Shown: in pieces, positions 5,264-14,379 of the stretch
Layout of the letters: every line of letters begins with the position of its first letter
Numbering within the stretch: the stretch's first letter is position 1
IMG/VR virus record: IMGVR_UViG_3300010157_000269
Span: 1 to 22,724 of that record
Source: a virus
DNA: 22,724 bases
Direction: 5' to 3' (one strand)
Program-made: the position numbers and the translations under genes
Notes under the pieces: generated by a model
Told to the model about the DNA's origin: nothing
What the model saw: only the letters and a program-made list of their open reading frames with translations
Database searches by the model: none

Positions 5264-7579
5264 TTAGATGGTGCAGCTCTCGCAGTCAGCTTCATCAACT
5301 GATGGTAGATCGACCACACTATCTGAAATCATCTTGGTCACATTAAGCTCGCCTTGACCATCGTATGTCTGAAAATAATAAAGCTGCTTGCCACCGTACT
5401 TGTAGAACATCAACAAGTGGCCCAGCATCTCGCTAAGTGGTATCTTATCATCTTGATAATGCTGAGGATTGTAACTCGTATTCACCGATATACCTTGGTC
5501 GATGTACTTCTGCAGCACTGCGCATATCTTGAGATAGCCTTCGGGACTGGTCTGATCCCAGAGCAGTTCATACTTGTTCTTCAAGCGGCGGAACTCTGGA
5601 ACTACCTGCTTGAGTACACCGTGCTTGCTCTGTTTGACGCTGATCAAGCTGCGCGGCGGTTCAATGCCGTTGGTAGCATTGGCTATCTGTGCACTGGTTT
5701 CTGCGGGCATCACTGCCATTAGCGTGCTGTTACGTATGCCAACTACCTGCAGATCTTCGCGCAGTTCGGCCCAAGGCATGCGCTCAACATGTGGTACCAG
5801 CTCATCAATATCACGCTTGCGTGTGTCAATGGGCACGATACCATTACCATACTTGGTCTCTTCGCTCTTGCCGCAAGCACCCTTGGTTCGTGCCAGATCC
5901 ACAGAGGCCTTGATCAGATAGTAGCTCATGGCTTCCATGTATTCATCAACCAACGGCAGTGCTGCAGGGTCACTGTAGCTCACGCCGTTCTTGGCCAACC
6001 AGTAAGCAAAGTTTATGATACCAATGCCCAGAGGGCGGCGGTTCATAGTGCTACGATAAGCCGCTTTCACAGGATAAGTTTGGTAATCAAGAAGATTGTC
6101 CAGCGCCATCACTGCCAGCTTGCATGGCTTTTCAAAGTCAGCAGGGCTGCGTATGTTGCCCCAGTTGATAGCGCTCAGCGTGCAGAGGCTGATCTCGCCT
6201 TCTTCGTCATTGAAATCATTCAGAGGCTTGGTTGGCAAGTCGATCTCAGCACAGAGATTGCTCTGCTTGATAGGTGCAAGGCTTTCAATGAACGCACCAT
6301 GTTGGTTGGCATTGTCAACGTTCTGTAGATATATGCGGCCTGTGTCTTTGCGTTCCTGCATGAAGCTGCTGAACAGATCGATGGCTTTGACTGTCTTCTT
6401 GCGCAGCTTCTTGTTCTTTTCAGCTGTCTCATACAGCACACGGAATCGGTCTTGATCAGCAAAGAATGCATCATAAAGACCAGGCACATCGCTGGGTGAG
6501 AATAGTGTAATGTCCCCGCCCTGTATCAGTCGCTCATAGAACAACTTGCTGAACTGCACGCCGTAATCCATGTGACGCACTCTGTTGTCTTCCGTGCCGC
6601 GATTGTTCTTTAGCACCAGCATCTCTTCAACTTCCAGATGCCAGATTGGATAGTAAAGGGTAGCTGCTCCATTGCGTACACCACCTTGTGAGCAAGAACG
6701 GGTGGCCGCCTGGAACAGCTTGTAGAACGGTACCACGCCTGTGTGGCTGGCATCGCCGTTCCTAATTGGGGAACCAATAGCACGAATAGACCCAGCACCG
6801 ATACCGATACCAGCCTTTTGGCTAACGTATTTGACCACTGCACTAGCAGTGGCATTGATGCTGTCTAAACTGTCGCCTGTTTCGATCAACACGCAGCTAC
6901 TGAACTGACGCTGCGGTGTGCGCACGCCTGCCATGATAGGTGTGGGCAAGCTGATGTCATGCCTGCTGATTGCATCGTAGTAGTCATGTATCACGTTTAA
7001 TCTATTAGGCTTATCATGGCGAATGAACAGCGTGGCGGCGATCAGTGCATAGGCCATCTGAGGAGTTTCCTTGATCTCACCAGTCACTCGGTTCTGCACC
7101 AGATACTTGCCACGCATCTGTTCCATGGCCACGTAGGTTAGGCTGGCATCGCGCTCGTGATCGATGAAGCGATTGATCGCGTCCCACTCAGCTTCTGTGT
7201 ATTCTTCTAGCAGTTGTGCGTCATAGAAGCCGTCAGCAACGTTCTTCTTGATGAGATCAAGTATGTGCCACGGTTTATAGTTACCATAGACTTCTTTGCG
7301 CAGATGATAGTTGACCAAGCGTCCAGCAACATACTGATAGTTGGGTGTTTCTTCGCTGATCAGATCGGCTGCGGCCTTGATCAGCGTTTCCTGCAGATCC
7401 TGTGTCTTGATTCCGTTATAGAACTGTATCTGGCTGCGTATCTCTACTTCGCTGGCACTGACACCTTGGATACCCTCGGTTGCCCAAAACACTACCTTGT
7501 GCAGTTTTTCAATGTTCAGTGGCTCCTTGCTACCGTTACGTTTGGTTACTAGTATCTCGTTTTTAGGTGAAGTGGCCAT
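5264..7579 (-). CDS. nrdA: class Ia ribonucleotide reductase, alpha (catalytic) subunit
   Basis: A 771-aa R1 subunit that reduces ribonucleoside diphosphates. The N-terminus has an ATP-cone-like segment (VTKRNGSKEPLNIEKLHKVV, about 10-29). Catalytic residues are present: Cys229 (FSSCVL), Asn441, Cys443 and Glu445 (SNLCAEI), and Cys466 (SLCTLSAIN). The radical-transfer pair is Tyr734-Tyr735 (LYYFQT). The C-terminal shuttle pair is Cys766 and Cys769 (DCESC). I chose the ATG at 7579 (MATSPKNEIL), with GAG 6 nt upstream; the frame stays open to an earlier ATG-like start at 7633, but those residues look unlike the family. Length matches E. coli NrdA (761 aa). No intein or split is seen, although phage nrdA genes often carry them. 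Confidence 0.97.
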   Translation of the reverse strand: MATSPKNEILVTKRNGSKEPLNIEKLHKVVFWATEGIQGVSASEVEIRSQIQFYNGIKTQDLQETLIKAAADLISEETPNYQYVAGRLVNYHLRKEVYGNYKPWHILDLIKKNVADGFYDAQLLEEYTEAEWDAINRFIDHERDASLTYVAMEQMRGKYLVQNRVTGEIKETPQMAYALIAATLFIRHDKPNRLNVIHDYYDAISRHDISLPTPIMAGVRTPQRQFSSCVLIETGDSLDSINATASAVVKYVSQKAGIGIGAGSIRAIGSPIRNGDASHTGVVPFYKLFQAATRSCSQGGVRNGAATLYYPIWHLEVEEMLVLKNNRGTEDNRVRHMDYGVQFSKLFYERLIQGGDITLFSPSDVPGLYDAFFADQDRFRVLYETAEKNKKLRKKTVKAIDLFSSFMQERKDTGRIYLQNVDNANQHGAFIESLAPIKQSNLCAEIDLPTKPLNDFNDEEGEISLCTLSAINWGNIRSPADFEKPCKLAVMALDNLLDYQTYPVKAAYRSTMNRRPLGIGIINFAYWLAKNGVSYSDPAALPLVDEYMEAMSYYLIKASVDLARTKGACGKSEETKYGNGIVPIDTRKRDIDELVPHVERMPWAELREDLQVVGIRNSTLMAVMPAETSAQIANATNGIEPPRSLISVKQSKHGVLKQVVPEFRRLKNKYELLWDQTSPEGYLKICAVLQKYIDQGISVNTSYNPQHYQDDKIPLSEMLGHLLMFYKYGGKQLYYFQTYDGQGELNVTKMISDSVVDLPSVDEADCESCTI

Positions 7580-7816
7580 GATCATCTCTTTATCTTTCCC
7601 TGCTATTGTATGGTGGACCGTTGCTTTCAGCAACAGGTATATTTAACGCTTTTGTAGCTTTATGACACATCTATAAATCAAAGAAAACCCTGCAAAACCC
7701 TTGAAAAAATAGTCATATTTGGCATATTTTTAACAGATTTCATGATCAACGATCGGCCTGTTAACTATTTTTTTGCGATACATATTTGTTTGAAATCGTT
7801 GTGCATTATACCCACA
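7580..7816 (-). promoter_or_regulatory. AT-rich leader upstream of nrdA
   Basis: No gene is visible between the 165-aa gene and nrdA. On the minus strand it holds a perfect TATAAT (7805-7810) without a well-spaced -35 (TTGAAC is 20 nt away), two GGGTTTT copies 10 nt apart (about 7685-7703), long A/T runs and GTTAAATA (about 7639-7646, 6 of 8 to the late consensus). It is the longest intergenic gap on this strand apart from the tmRNA, and probably starts the early nrd transcript. Confidence 0.4.
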
Positions 7817-8314
7817 TCAGGCATGATGCAGTTCAAACCTCGCTTGTGTAATTTCTACAACTCGGCGTTTCTGCAAATCGTATTTGTACGTATGCATACA
7901 CAACATATCTGGTATTGAATGCGTATCGACTACTGTGCTAGTATCATAACCAATTACCCATCTATCATCAACTATGCATACCAAGCCTTCCCAAGAGATC
8001 ATCGGATCCCGCATCATAGCTAATTTGAGATTTTTATTTTCTATGCGACTGTCGTTGCAAAGCAAAAGAGTATAGAATATACCAAGGCTGATACTGTTTG
8101 AATCCAAGATTTTGCTGTCTAATAGCGTCCACGGATCTGGCCAAGCGTCCGGGTCTAGGTAATCCAGGTATGGTCGGCTAGTTGGTGCCAAGTTCCAAAA
8201 TTTTGATACCGTTTGCAATATGTCCATTACTGGCAGTGATGTATCAATCGAGTTTCTAAGATTTTTCCAAGATTGTCTTAATTGCGCAGGTGGCAATAGA
8301 AACGGGTTATTCAT
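7817..8314 (-). CDS. unknown phage protein downstream of tailspike
   Basis: A 165-aa soluble protein that I do not recognise. It is rich in Trp and Asp (LDPDAWPDPWTLLDSK) and has a beta-rich C-terminal half with WEGLVCIVDDRWVIGYDTS followed by HTYKYDLQKRRVVEITQ. There is no signal peptide or membrane segment. It follows the tailspike by 15 nt with no clear ribosome site, suggesting co-expression. A tail-fibre assembly or virion accessory role is a guess from position only. Confidence 0.6.
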   Translation of the reverse strand: MNNPFLLPPAQLRQSWKNLRNSIDTSLPVMDILQTVSKFWNLAPTSRPYLDYLDPDAWPDPWTLLDSKILDSNSISLGIFYTLLLCNDSRIENKNLKLAMMRDPMISWEGLVCIVDDRWVIGYDTSTVVDTHSIPDMLCMHTYKYDLQKRRVVEITQARFELHHA

Positions 8315-8329
8315 AAATTCAAATCAATC

Positions 8330-9859
8330 TCAGAACTTCCAGTAGGTTACTATGTATTTCATCAAGCCAGGATTAGAACCAGTGCTAGTGTAGTTTATGA
8401 CCAAATTATTACCAACTATGGCAGCTGAAAAAGACACACTTGCATCCATGTTTAGTTCTGCATTTGTATCTAATACCGCAGCAGTAACTCCGTCCGATGT
8501 TATCTGCAGTTGTCCTGTGCGCCTATATGTATCCATGGTAATGCTATAGCTGATGCATCCAGAAAACGTGGTTATACCCTGCATGGAATAGCTGATACCT
8601 GTAGCAACATTAAGCTGGTTATCAAGCAATGTCACGCTGAGTGGTGTTGGTCGATTTACTATCAATTCACTTTGTTGTGCATTGAAGACCAAATTAGATC
8701 CGGGGTTGAGATTGATTATGCGTTTTGATCTATCAGCTTGGCTAAACACATCGCCAATGCTAGTGCATGCGTTAGTGTTGGTGCCCCAATAAATTACGGG
8801 TTCTGTCTCAGCTATGCCAACATCTGTATATGAATTATTGACGCTGGAGACACCGCGATTGGTTGTTGTTACCAATAGTGCATTGCTCGCTATATCCCTG
8901 AAGCTAGAATTAGATATCTGTACATAACTAGGTCCAGTTGCTCCGCCCAGCAATTCTATGCCTCTGTAGGTTTGATAGATCTGGCAAGAGTTCACGTCTA
9001 TTCGCGTTACTGGATCTGATACCTGCAGAGCATAAGTGGCGTTGGTTACATTAACACTGCTAAGAACTATGTCAGACGTAACTATCAGGTTACCCAGGCT
9101 CTCAACTAGTATTGCGCCAGATGATAGGTTAGGATCAGTACCTTCTTCCCAGGATCCAATAATCGTACAGCTACTGAGGCCAACACCTAAGCAACGCTGT
9201 AATAGCACCGACACGCTGTTGGAATCTGCGCTGCTGTCAATGGTCATGCTCTTCACGTTGATGCTAGTTGGCAAGACAGCACCATTGGTACCAATATTGC
9301 TGGCAGTTTGTCCCTGACTATCAGCAGTCCTAAACACAGGACCACTTGAACCTGCAGCCAGTGTTATCTGAGTCCTATGTATGCCTTCACCGACCAGAGT
9401 TGTGAACGGATAGAGTTTAATTGTGCTAGATATTAGGTAATTGCCAGCAGGGAAGAATATGTTGTTCCTGCTCATCAGCGCACTATAGGGCGCATCTGCA
9501 ACTCTGTTCCACTCGTCACTGATAGCTGTTTGTATAGCAACCGTATCGTCAGTTACACCATCACCAACTGCACCGTAATCTTTGACATCTAGATAATCGT
9601 CAAGTATGCTACCTAGGGTGCGTGTCACCGTGGAATTAGCAGATATTCCCGTAGCTCCTTGATAGGTATGGGTTATTATTTGATCGTTGGGACTCCACTG
9701 AGTGAGTATCTGGCTATTGCCAGTAAACGTATTACCGTTACCGATGAAAAGCTGCCTAGTATCAAGGCACCATCCCAGTTCAGCTTCATTTAGGTTATCA
9801 GGTAAATCAGCCCGCAGGCCTCTGCGATGTTGCAATCGGCTGATCGATACTATGGCCAT
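8330..9859 (-). CDS. tailspike with pectate-lyase-type beta helix
   Basis: A 509-aa protein. Residues about 5-45 (LQHRRGLRADLPDNLNEAEL, then GWCLDTRQLFIGNG) match the short N-terminal attachment module common on phage tail fibres and spikes. From residue 91, DVKDYGAVGDGVTDDTVAIQ is the classic opening of the pectate lyase superfamily right-handed beta helix, and FFPAGNYLISSTIKL follows as expected. The Ser/Asn/Val-rich remainder fits stacked coils; the last ~110 residues look like a separate beta-sandwich cap. It probably binds or cleaves a host surface polysaccharide. Catalytic acids cannot be assigned from sequence alone. A late promoter (9887-9894) precedes it, with GGAG about 11 nt before the ATG. 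Confidence 0.85.
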   Translation of the reverse strand: MAIVSISRLQHRRGLRADLPDNLNEAELGWCLDTRQLFIGNGNTFTGNSQILTQWSPNDQIITHTYQGATGISANSTVTRTLGSILDDYLDVKDYGAVGDGVTDDTVAIQTAISDEWNRVADAPYSALMSRNNIFFPAGNYLISSTIKLYPFTTLVGEGIHRTQITLAAGSSGPVFRTADSQGQTASNIGTNGAVLPTSINVKSMTIDSSADSNSVSVLLQRCLGVGLSSCTIIGSWEEGTDPNLSSGAILVESLGNLIVTSDIVLSSVNVTNATYALQVSDPVTRIDVNSCQIYQTYRGIELLGGATGPSYVQISNSSFRDIASNALLVTTTNRGVSSVNNSYTDVGIAETEPVIYWGTNTNACTSIGDVFSQADRSKRIINLNPGSNLVFNAQQSELIVNRPTPLSVTLLDNQLNVATGISYSMQGITTFSGCISYSITMDTYRRTGQLQITSDGVTAAVLDTNAELNMDASVSFSAAIVGNNLVINYTSTGSNPGLMKYIVTYWKF

Positions 9860-9886
9860 GTCGGGTTCTTCTCCGGTATTGGCTGA

Positions 9887-9894
9887 TATTTATC
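9887..9894 (-). promoter_or_regulatory. T4-type late promoter, GATAAATA
   Basis: GATAAATA (7 of 8 matches) followed by TCAGC, about 28 nt before the tailspike start. It lies in the 55-nt gap after the paralogue pair, giving the tailspike its own late transcript. Confidence 0.6.
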
Positions 9895-9914
9895 GCAACG
9901 CATGTACTGTAGGA

Positions 9915-11411
9915 TCACAGTATCAACGGATGTCCAGCCCACTTACGTATACCGCCGCTATCCTCATTGAGCTGGCACTGGTACTTTGGTGATTCGCCTT
10001 TTGACAATTCCTCTATTACCGTGAGGGGTACGTCTTCGAAGTACATGTGAGCACACTGTCCATGCATCATGCTGTTAGGCGACGCATCATTCAATGCCCT
10101 GGCCAATTTCAACAAGCTGGTACGCATCTTTTCTATGCCGTATTTCATTATCGATCTATTGAAATAGAATATGTTGTTCAACCATATTATGTGTTGCCTG
10201 CTAGGATCTATCGCTGCGATCAGCTTGTCCGGATCATCTACGAGATTGCAAAGATGGTACCGGTGATCCAACTTTTTAAAGATCTGCCAAGCAGATTGCA
10301 TGGCATCTGCGCTACCAAATAGCTGCATCAATTCGTGCTCCTGCCTATCGCTGCACTGCTGTACCTTTTCGGCATCTCTGCGATTGCCCCAGCAGTACAC
10401 CGTATCGTCGTCACAGTTAGCATCTATGGACCGCATGAACTCATAGAAATTTCTGCCAGACCATTGCGTGTGTATCTGTTTCCATATGTTTAGAGAGTTT
10501 TCATTGAAATCAAAAGTGTTTATTTGGCAGTTTGTATCTGCACCTCTGATGTACCATTCTGCAAATGATTTGAAACCGCTAGCCGTCGTCCATATTGCAC
10601 CAGGCATCTTGCCATTCATCAATTGCCTGTTCACCAGTACATCTCCAGTGTTGAAAAGGTATATAGCAGAATTCTTATCAGAATTCACTGTCCATACCAA
10701 TTTGTGAAGGTACTTTTGTTGAGTTTCGTTTGATATGCTCAAGATATCAAATGGAGATCCGTTTCTTATGATCTGTACAGCATTAACGAGATTTTCTGGG
10801 TTATCATCTGGATAGATATAGAATTTGGTCTTACGCACTTCGATTGGTAGGTTCGGTATCTTATATCCATTGATCAATGATGCTGCGATTACATGCCAAC
10901 CAAATCTCTTATTGTTAATTGCCACGGTGCCTGCACCAGATGGACGCAACCACAACGGTGTGTAATCATCATGTACGTTTTCGCGGCTGCGTTCATATAA
11001 TGGCAGATCAGCCATACCAACATCATTATAACCAATGTCAGGTCGACCACATGCTTTCCATAAATCTAGATTGATTGCCAGAGATTGTTTATGAAAATAC
11101 GGATATTGATCAGTGTCTCGTAGCATGATATGCCCTGTTACTAACCATGTAGTTGAACAGTGAGCATGCCATGCTGCTTTCATGGTATCTGGATTATTCA
11201 AACAGGTGCCGCTATCATAGATCACTATATGTGTGTAATCTGTCTCATCTGCTGCCCAGCGTATCATGGTCATTAGATCAGGATCAACTATCGGCAACAT
11301 GATGCTGTCGAGTGCGAAATTGATGTCTTGCACCAACACTCGCATCTTGTCATTTTGACATTTTTCAACAGTGTCCCATATAGCATAGCATATCTTAATG
11401 TTTTCTTGCAT
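9915..11411 (-). CDS. paralogue B of a tandem pair, unknown function
   Basis: A 498-aa protein, clearly related over its full length to the upstream gene product. The N-terminal half (to about 130) is alpha/beta with IVIYDSGTCL and a W-LVTGHI...INLDLWKACGRP pattern reminiscent of GT-A-like folds. The C-terminal half has a highly conserved block (about 274-323, TTASGFKSFAEWYIRGAD then CQINTFDFN) and IIWLNNIFYF (about 405), spaced like strands 1, 2 and 4 of a degenerate Rossmann methyltransferase. That reading is an inference. I chose the ATG at 11411, which overlaps the upstream stop as TAATG, over a longer TTG start; it aligns with the paralogue's start. The end is GHPLIL. Confidence 0.75.
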   Translation of the reverse strand: MQENIKICYAIWDTVEKCQNDKMRVLVQDINFALDSIMLPIVDPDLMTMIRWAADETDYTHIVIYDSGTCLNNPDTMKAAWHAHCSTTWLVTGHIMLRDTDQYPYFHKQSLAINLDLWKACGRPDIGYNDVGMADLPLYERSRENVHDDYTPLWLRPSGAGTVAINNKRFGWHVIAASLINGYKIPNLPIEVRKTKFYIYPDDNPENLVNAVQIIRNGSPFDILSISNETQQKYLHKLVWTVNSDKNSAIYLFNTGDVLVNRQLMNGKMPGAIWTTASGFKSFAEWYIRGADTNCQINTFDFNENSLNIWKQIHTQWSGRNFYEFMRSIDANCDDDTVYCWGNRRDAEKVQQCSDRQEHELMQLFGSADAMQSAWQIFKKLDHRYHLCNLVDDPDKLIAAIDPSRQHIIWLNNIFYFNRSIMKYGIEKMRTSLLKLARALNDASPNSMMHGQCAHMYFEDVPLTVIEELSKGESPKYQCQLNEDSGGIRKWAGHPLIL

Positions 11412-12931
11412 TACCTGTTTGTCCAAAAACTGTTTTCGTTTTGTAGCGTTGGATGTCCCACATTAGGTTTGATGTCATCATGTTCAACCAACTGATGATA
11501 CTGGAATGTTGGGATATTCTTGATAGTGATATCTTGTATTATAAGGCTAGGCGTGCTTTCAAAATGACCACAAGGTCCTTGTCCGTGCATAACACTGTTA
11601 GGTGATATTTCATTAATAGCAGCTGCCAATTCCAATAATCTATCGTGTAATAATGCACTGCCGTAATATCGTATAGATCGGCTATAATAGAATATATTGT
11701 TAAGCCAAATCGCATGTATCTTGTCTTTAGACATCAGTTCTGCAAATTTAGTTGGATTCTCAACTAAATTTACCCGATGGTATCTGTGTTCTAAACATTG
11801 GAATGCACGCCACGCAGCTTTCATAGCTGTTTTGCCGCCTAGGAACTCGCATATTTCATTTTCCTGACGATCAGAGGCTTCTCGTGCAGATTCATTATCC
11901 CAAGCATTTCCCCATGTAAACGACTCATCAGATTCAAATGGATAAGTTGACAGTAGATGATCGTATAGGTCAACACCATCCCAGGTATAGTGTATGTGTT
12001 TCCATAACCTAAGGCTATTTGAATTATAATCAAACGTGTTTATCTGGCATGTGCTGTCTGCACCTCTAGACCACCATTCTCCAAAAGATTTGAAACCACT
12101 GGCTGTGTTCCACAACGCATCAAAATGCCTATCTTTTTCAAAATTTTTGTCTACTATGGTGTGCCCTGTATTGAAAACAAACACAGCTGCATTATCAGAT
12201 CCTTGCCTCACTGCATCTATATCTTTGGCATAACTTAAACTATCGCGGCAGCTTGCTAAGATGCTAGCATCTAACTGATATCCAGCACGTATCTTCTCAA
12301 CCTGTTGGATCAATGCAACCGGATCACCTCGCGTAATATGTACCATATATTCTGTTACAGAGGCATCAAAATTGACAACAGATCTGTAATGCTCCAAGCT
12401 TTTTGATATGATGTTCCATCCAAAGCTTCTGGCCTGCACTTCAATCCTGCCCCCTTTTGCTTGATCCACTGTAATAACATTATTAAGAGCATCTCGCTCA
12501 ACGGTAGCTGGACAGAGCAACACTGTGTCTGTTGCAGCTAAACCAAATTCTGGCATACCAAGATTACGCCACAGATCGAGATTTAGAACAAAGGCATCTG
12601 GAGCTAGGCTTGGATATTGGCATTCATCTGAATATTTTATGTATCCAGCTATCAACCAATCTCCCTCGCACAGTTTGTGCAATCCAACGCGCAATGCTTG
12701 CGGATCTACTAAATGAGTGCCAGTTGAGAATACAGCTAGGTGTGTAAATTCTGCATATTTGTTGGCCCAAGATAGCAATTCATTGAGATCTTTCCCAACT
12801 ATTGGATTTATTATGCTGTCAAAGGCAAAGTTGGCATCATGCAGCAGAGCACGCATCTTATGGTCGTGGCAATCATCTGCAGTATCCAGCAGTGCATAAC
12901 ACACACCTGTCTTATAGTTACTATTGGTCAT
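11411..12931 (-). CDS. paralogue A of a tandem pair, unknown function
   Basis: A 506-aa protein with the same architecture as its downstream neighbour. Its N-terminus (YALLDTADDCHDHKMRALLH) aligns with YAIWDTVEKCQNDKMRVLVQ there. The mid block at residues 274-323 shares 32 of 50 positions with the paralogue. HAIWLNNIFYYSRSI (about 403) and the near-C-terminal GHP are shared too. A longer frame to 13000 would overlap the oxygenase gene by 80 nt; I chose the ATG at 12931 (11-nt overlap), which gives co-linear starts in the pair. Stop and next start overlap as TAATG. No membrane segment or signal is seen. Sugar transfer or methyl transfer onto a virion or host-surface target is a guess. Confidence 0.75.
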   Translation of the reverse strand: MTNSNYKTGVCYALLDTADDCHDHKMRALLHDANFAFDSIINPIVGKDLNELLSWANKYAEFTHLAVFSTGTHLVDPQALRVGLHKLCEGDWLIAGYIKYSDECQYPSLAPDAFVLNLDLWRNLGMPEFGLAATDTVLLCPATVERDALNNVITVDQAKGGRIEVQARSFGWNIISKSLEHYRSVVNFDASVTEYMVHITRGDPVALIQQVEKIRAGYQLDASILASCRDSLSYAKDIDAVRQGSDNAAVFVFNTGHTIVDKNFEKDRHFDALWNTASGFKSFGEWWSRGADSTCQINTFDYNSNSLRLWKHIHYTWDGVDLYDHLLSTYPFESDESFTWGNAWDNESAREASDRQENEICEFLGGKTAMKAAWRAFQCLEHRYHRVNLVENPTKFAELMSKDKIHAIWLNNIFYYSRSIRYYGSALLHDRLLELAAAINEISPNSVMHGQGPCGHFESTPSLIIQDITIKNIPTFQYHQLVEHDDIKPNVGHPTLQNENSFWTNR

Positions 12932-13625
12932 TTTGAACAATGTACCTGTAGCTGTCCTTGATCCAAGCATCCCATGTACCAGATCGAACCCCATGGACAA
13001 TTATATGGAAGCGATCTTCGTCGCTTTCGTTGTAAACCATATGTTTATTACCAACTGCTAGCATGTTGACCGTGCCAGGTGAAAACGGAACGGTACCCCA
13101 ATTCTCCATGACAAAGCTAACTCCGGGAGGATTATTGATAGCAAGGTTAACAGCACTGAGCTGTTTCCATTCCACATCCTCATGCGGTAAGATGTAACCG
13201 CCTGGTTCAAGCAACATGAATCTTATGCGATCGTATTGTGCGTATCCAAACTGCTCCCTGAAAAATCTAGTAGATACTGGACAGAACTTGCTTATATCTG
13301 TCCAATCATAGGGTGCAGATTCTCTGTCAGCATATCCGTAACGATCATGGTTTTCTGTATGTACACTGCTTAGACCATGCAAGCAGAGGCTGCGCCAGCC
13401 TCGATGGTTGCCACCTTCTCGATGAGAAACAAAGCCTGTTCGCAGAGCCTTGACTTCTTTAAGCATAGCTTCGTGTGGCATTTCAGCGGGCACGCGGATT
13501 GGAAGAAATCCAAGATTATCTCGTATTTGTTTGGTGCTAGGATTTTCCATCCTTGGAAAGTTAGGTACATAATCCTTCCAAGTGTTAGCAAACTCTCTTA
13601 CTTCTTGGAGATTTTCTTGATCCAT
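12921..13625 (-). CDS. aspartyl/asparaginyl beta-hydroxylase-like 2OG oxygenase
   Basis: A protein of about 234 aa with a cupin-type oxygenase core (numbering from the upstream ATG at 13631). The iron site is His150-Glu-Asp152 (LEPGGYILPHEDVEW) with distal His197 (GNKHMVYN). Arg207 in DEDRFHIIVHG fits the 2-oxoglutarate anchor. SPGTVNMLAVG is the usual strand before the distal His. This resembles the Asp/Asn hydroxylase branch found in many T4-like phages. I prefer the ATG at 13625 because GAGG lies 7 nt before it; the ATG at 13631 is too close to that site. It is followed by the paralogue pair with an 11-nt overlap, so its product may act with theirs. The substrate is unknown. Confidence 0.87.
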   Translation of the reverse strand: MDQENLQEVREFANTWKDYVPNFPRMENPSTKQIRDNLGFLPIRVPAEMPHEAMLKEVKALRTGFVSHREGGNHRGWRSLCLHGLSSVHTENHDRYGYADRESAPYDWTDISKFCPVSTRFFREQFGYAQYDRIRFMLLEPGGYILPHEDVEWKQLSAVNLAINNPPGVSFVMENWGTVPFSPGTVNMLAVGNKHMVYNESDEDRFHIIVHGVRSGTWDAWIKDSYRYIVQNDQ

Positions 13626-13657
13626 GCTCATGCCTCACTGTCATACTTATGATGCAG

Positions 13658-14341
13658 TCAGAACACAAATCTTTCATAATAATCGGCAACCTTTTGGCTC
13701 CAGAGCACGGTGCTTTCCTCAAACTCGTGGCCTGTCCACACGAACTTTTGGAACTCGCATTCTCGGCTGACCATGAACACCACAGTGGTATCAATGTTAG
13801 TGCCATGTATGTTATTGTGTGCCATGGCGTAGGCTGCTAGCTGTAGTCGATAGTCTTCTACCCACTCACGTTTCTTGGGCTTGATAGTGGTCTTGAAATC
13901 CATGATAGCAGGACGGCCCATGTACATGCCAACCAAGTCAGTGGTGCCAGCCCAGAGGTTTTCATAGTAGAGATGGGATTCAACTCCCCAGACTTCATCT
14001 ACGTCAATGAGACCTTCTGAGATTACGGTGTCTGCCATGCGCTGTGCCATCAATCTACCATAGTTGTTGCCGCCTGGGCGCTGTTCACCCAACACATATG
14101 CTTCCAGATGCGCATGCATGGTAGTGCCAAGTCCTGCGGATTCTTCTGTTATCTGCTTGGCTTTGTCCTCACCAATGCGCTTCTTCCACGCTATGAGGTG
14201 TGTCATGTCCTTGGTCTTGCTGAGGATCGTTGTAACGCTTGGTATCTTGTTTCCCACATCATCCACATACACACGGCCTTGTCCACCGCCATCTTGTCTG
14301 TCCAGTTTCTTGTAGGTGTATATTGGATTGTACTTGATCAT
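13658..14341 (-). CDS. PD-(D/E)XK exonuclease (Cas4/RecB-like)
   Basis: A 227-aa nuclease of the Cas4/RecB-type PD-(D/E)XK group. Visible motifs are His76 in GTTMHAHLEAY, Glu121 in WGVESHLYY, Asp135 in AGTTDLVGMY, Asp148-Phe-Lys150 in IMDFKTT, and the RecB-motif helix YRLQLAAYAMA (164-174). There is no four-Cys Fe-S cluster, so it is not a canonical Cas4. Similar proteins are annotated as exonucleases in T4-like cyanophages and also resemble mitochondrial MGME1. It probably trims ssDNA or DNA ends in recombination or replication. GAGG lies 5 nt upstream of the ATG. Confidence 0.88.
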   Translation of the reverse strand: MIKYNPIYTYKKLDRQDGGGQGRVYVDDVGNKIPSVTTILSKTKDMTHLIAWKKRIGEDKAKQITEESAGLGTTMHAHLEAYVLGEQRPGGNNYGRLMAQRMADTVISEGLIDVDEVWGVESHLYYENLWAGTTDLVGMYMGRPAIMDFKTTIKPKKREWVEDYRLQLAAYAMAHNNIHGTNIDTTVVFMVSRECEFQKFVWTGHEFEESTVLWSQKVADYYERFVF

Positions 14342-14379
14342 CTGAGCCTCACTGTTAGACTCTAGTTTAATAGCAATGT

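Noticed and set aside
5789-6328. Plus-strand frame of 179 aa opposite nrdA
   Set aside because: It lies wholly antisense to catalytic nrdA sequence, lacks a ribosome site and has no recognisable protein features.
7805-7810. Strong promoter at a perfect TATAAT before nrdA
   Set aside because: The nearest -35-like box, TTGAAC, is 20 nt away and no TGn extension is present; kept only as part of the leader description.
9905-9921. Intrinsic terminator after the paralogue pair (ACTGT/ACAGT hairpin)
   Set aside because: The stem is only 5 bp and no U-tract follows.
12932-13000. Longer N-terminus of paralogue A
   Set aside because: It would overlap the oxygenase gene by 80 nt and has no counterpart in paralogue B.
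13658-14341. Cas4 of a CRISPR system
   Set aside because: The PD-(D/E)XK motifs are present, but the Fe-S cysteines are absent and no other cas genes or arrays are seen.
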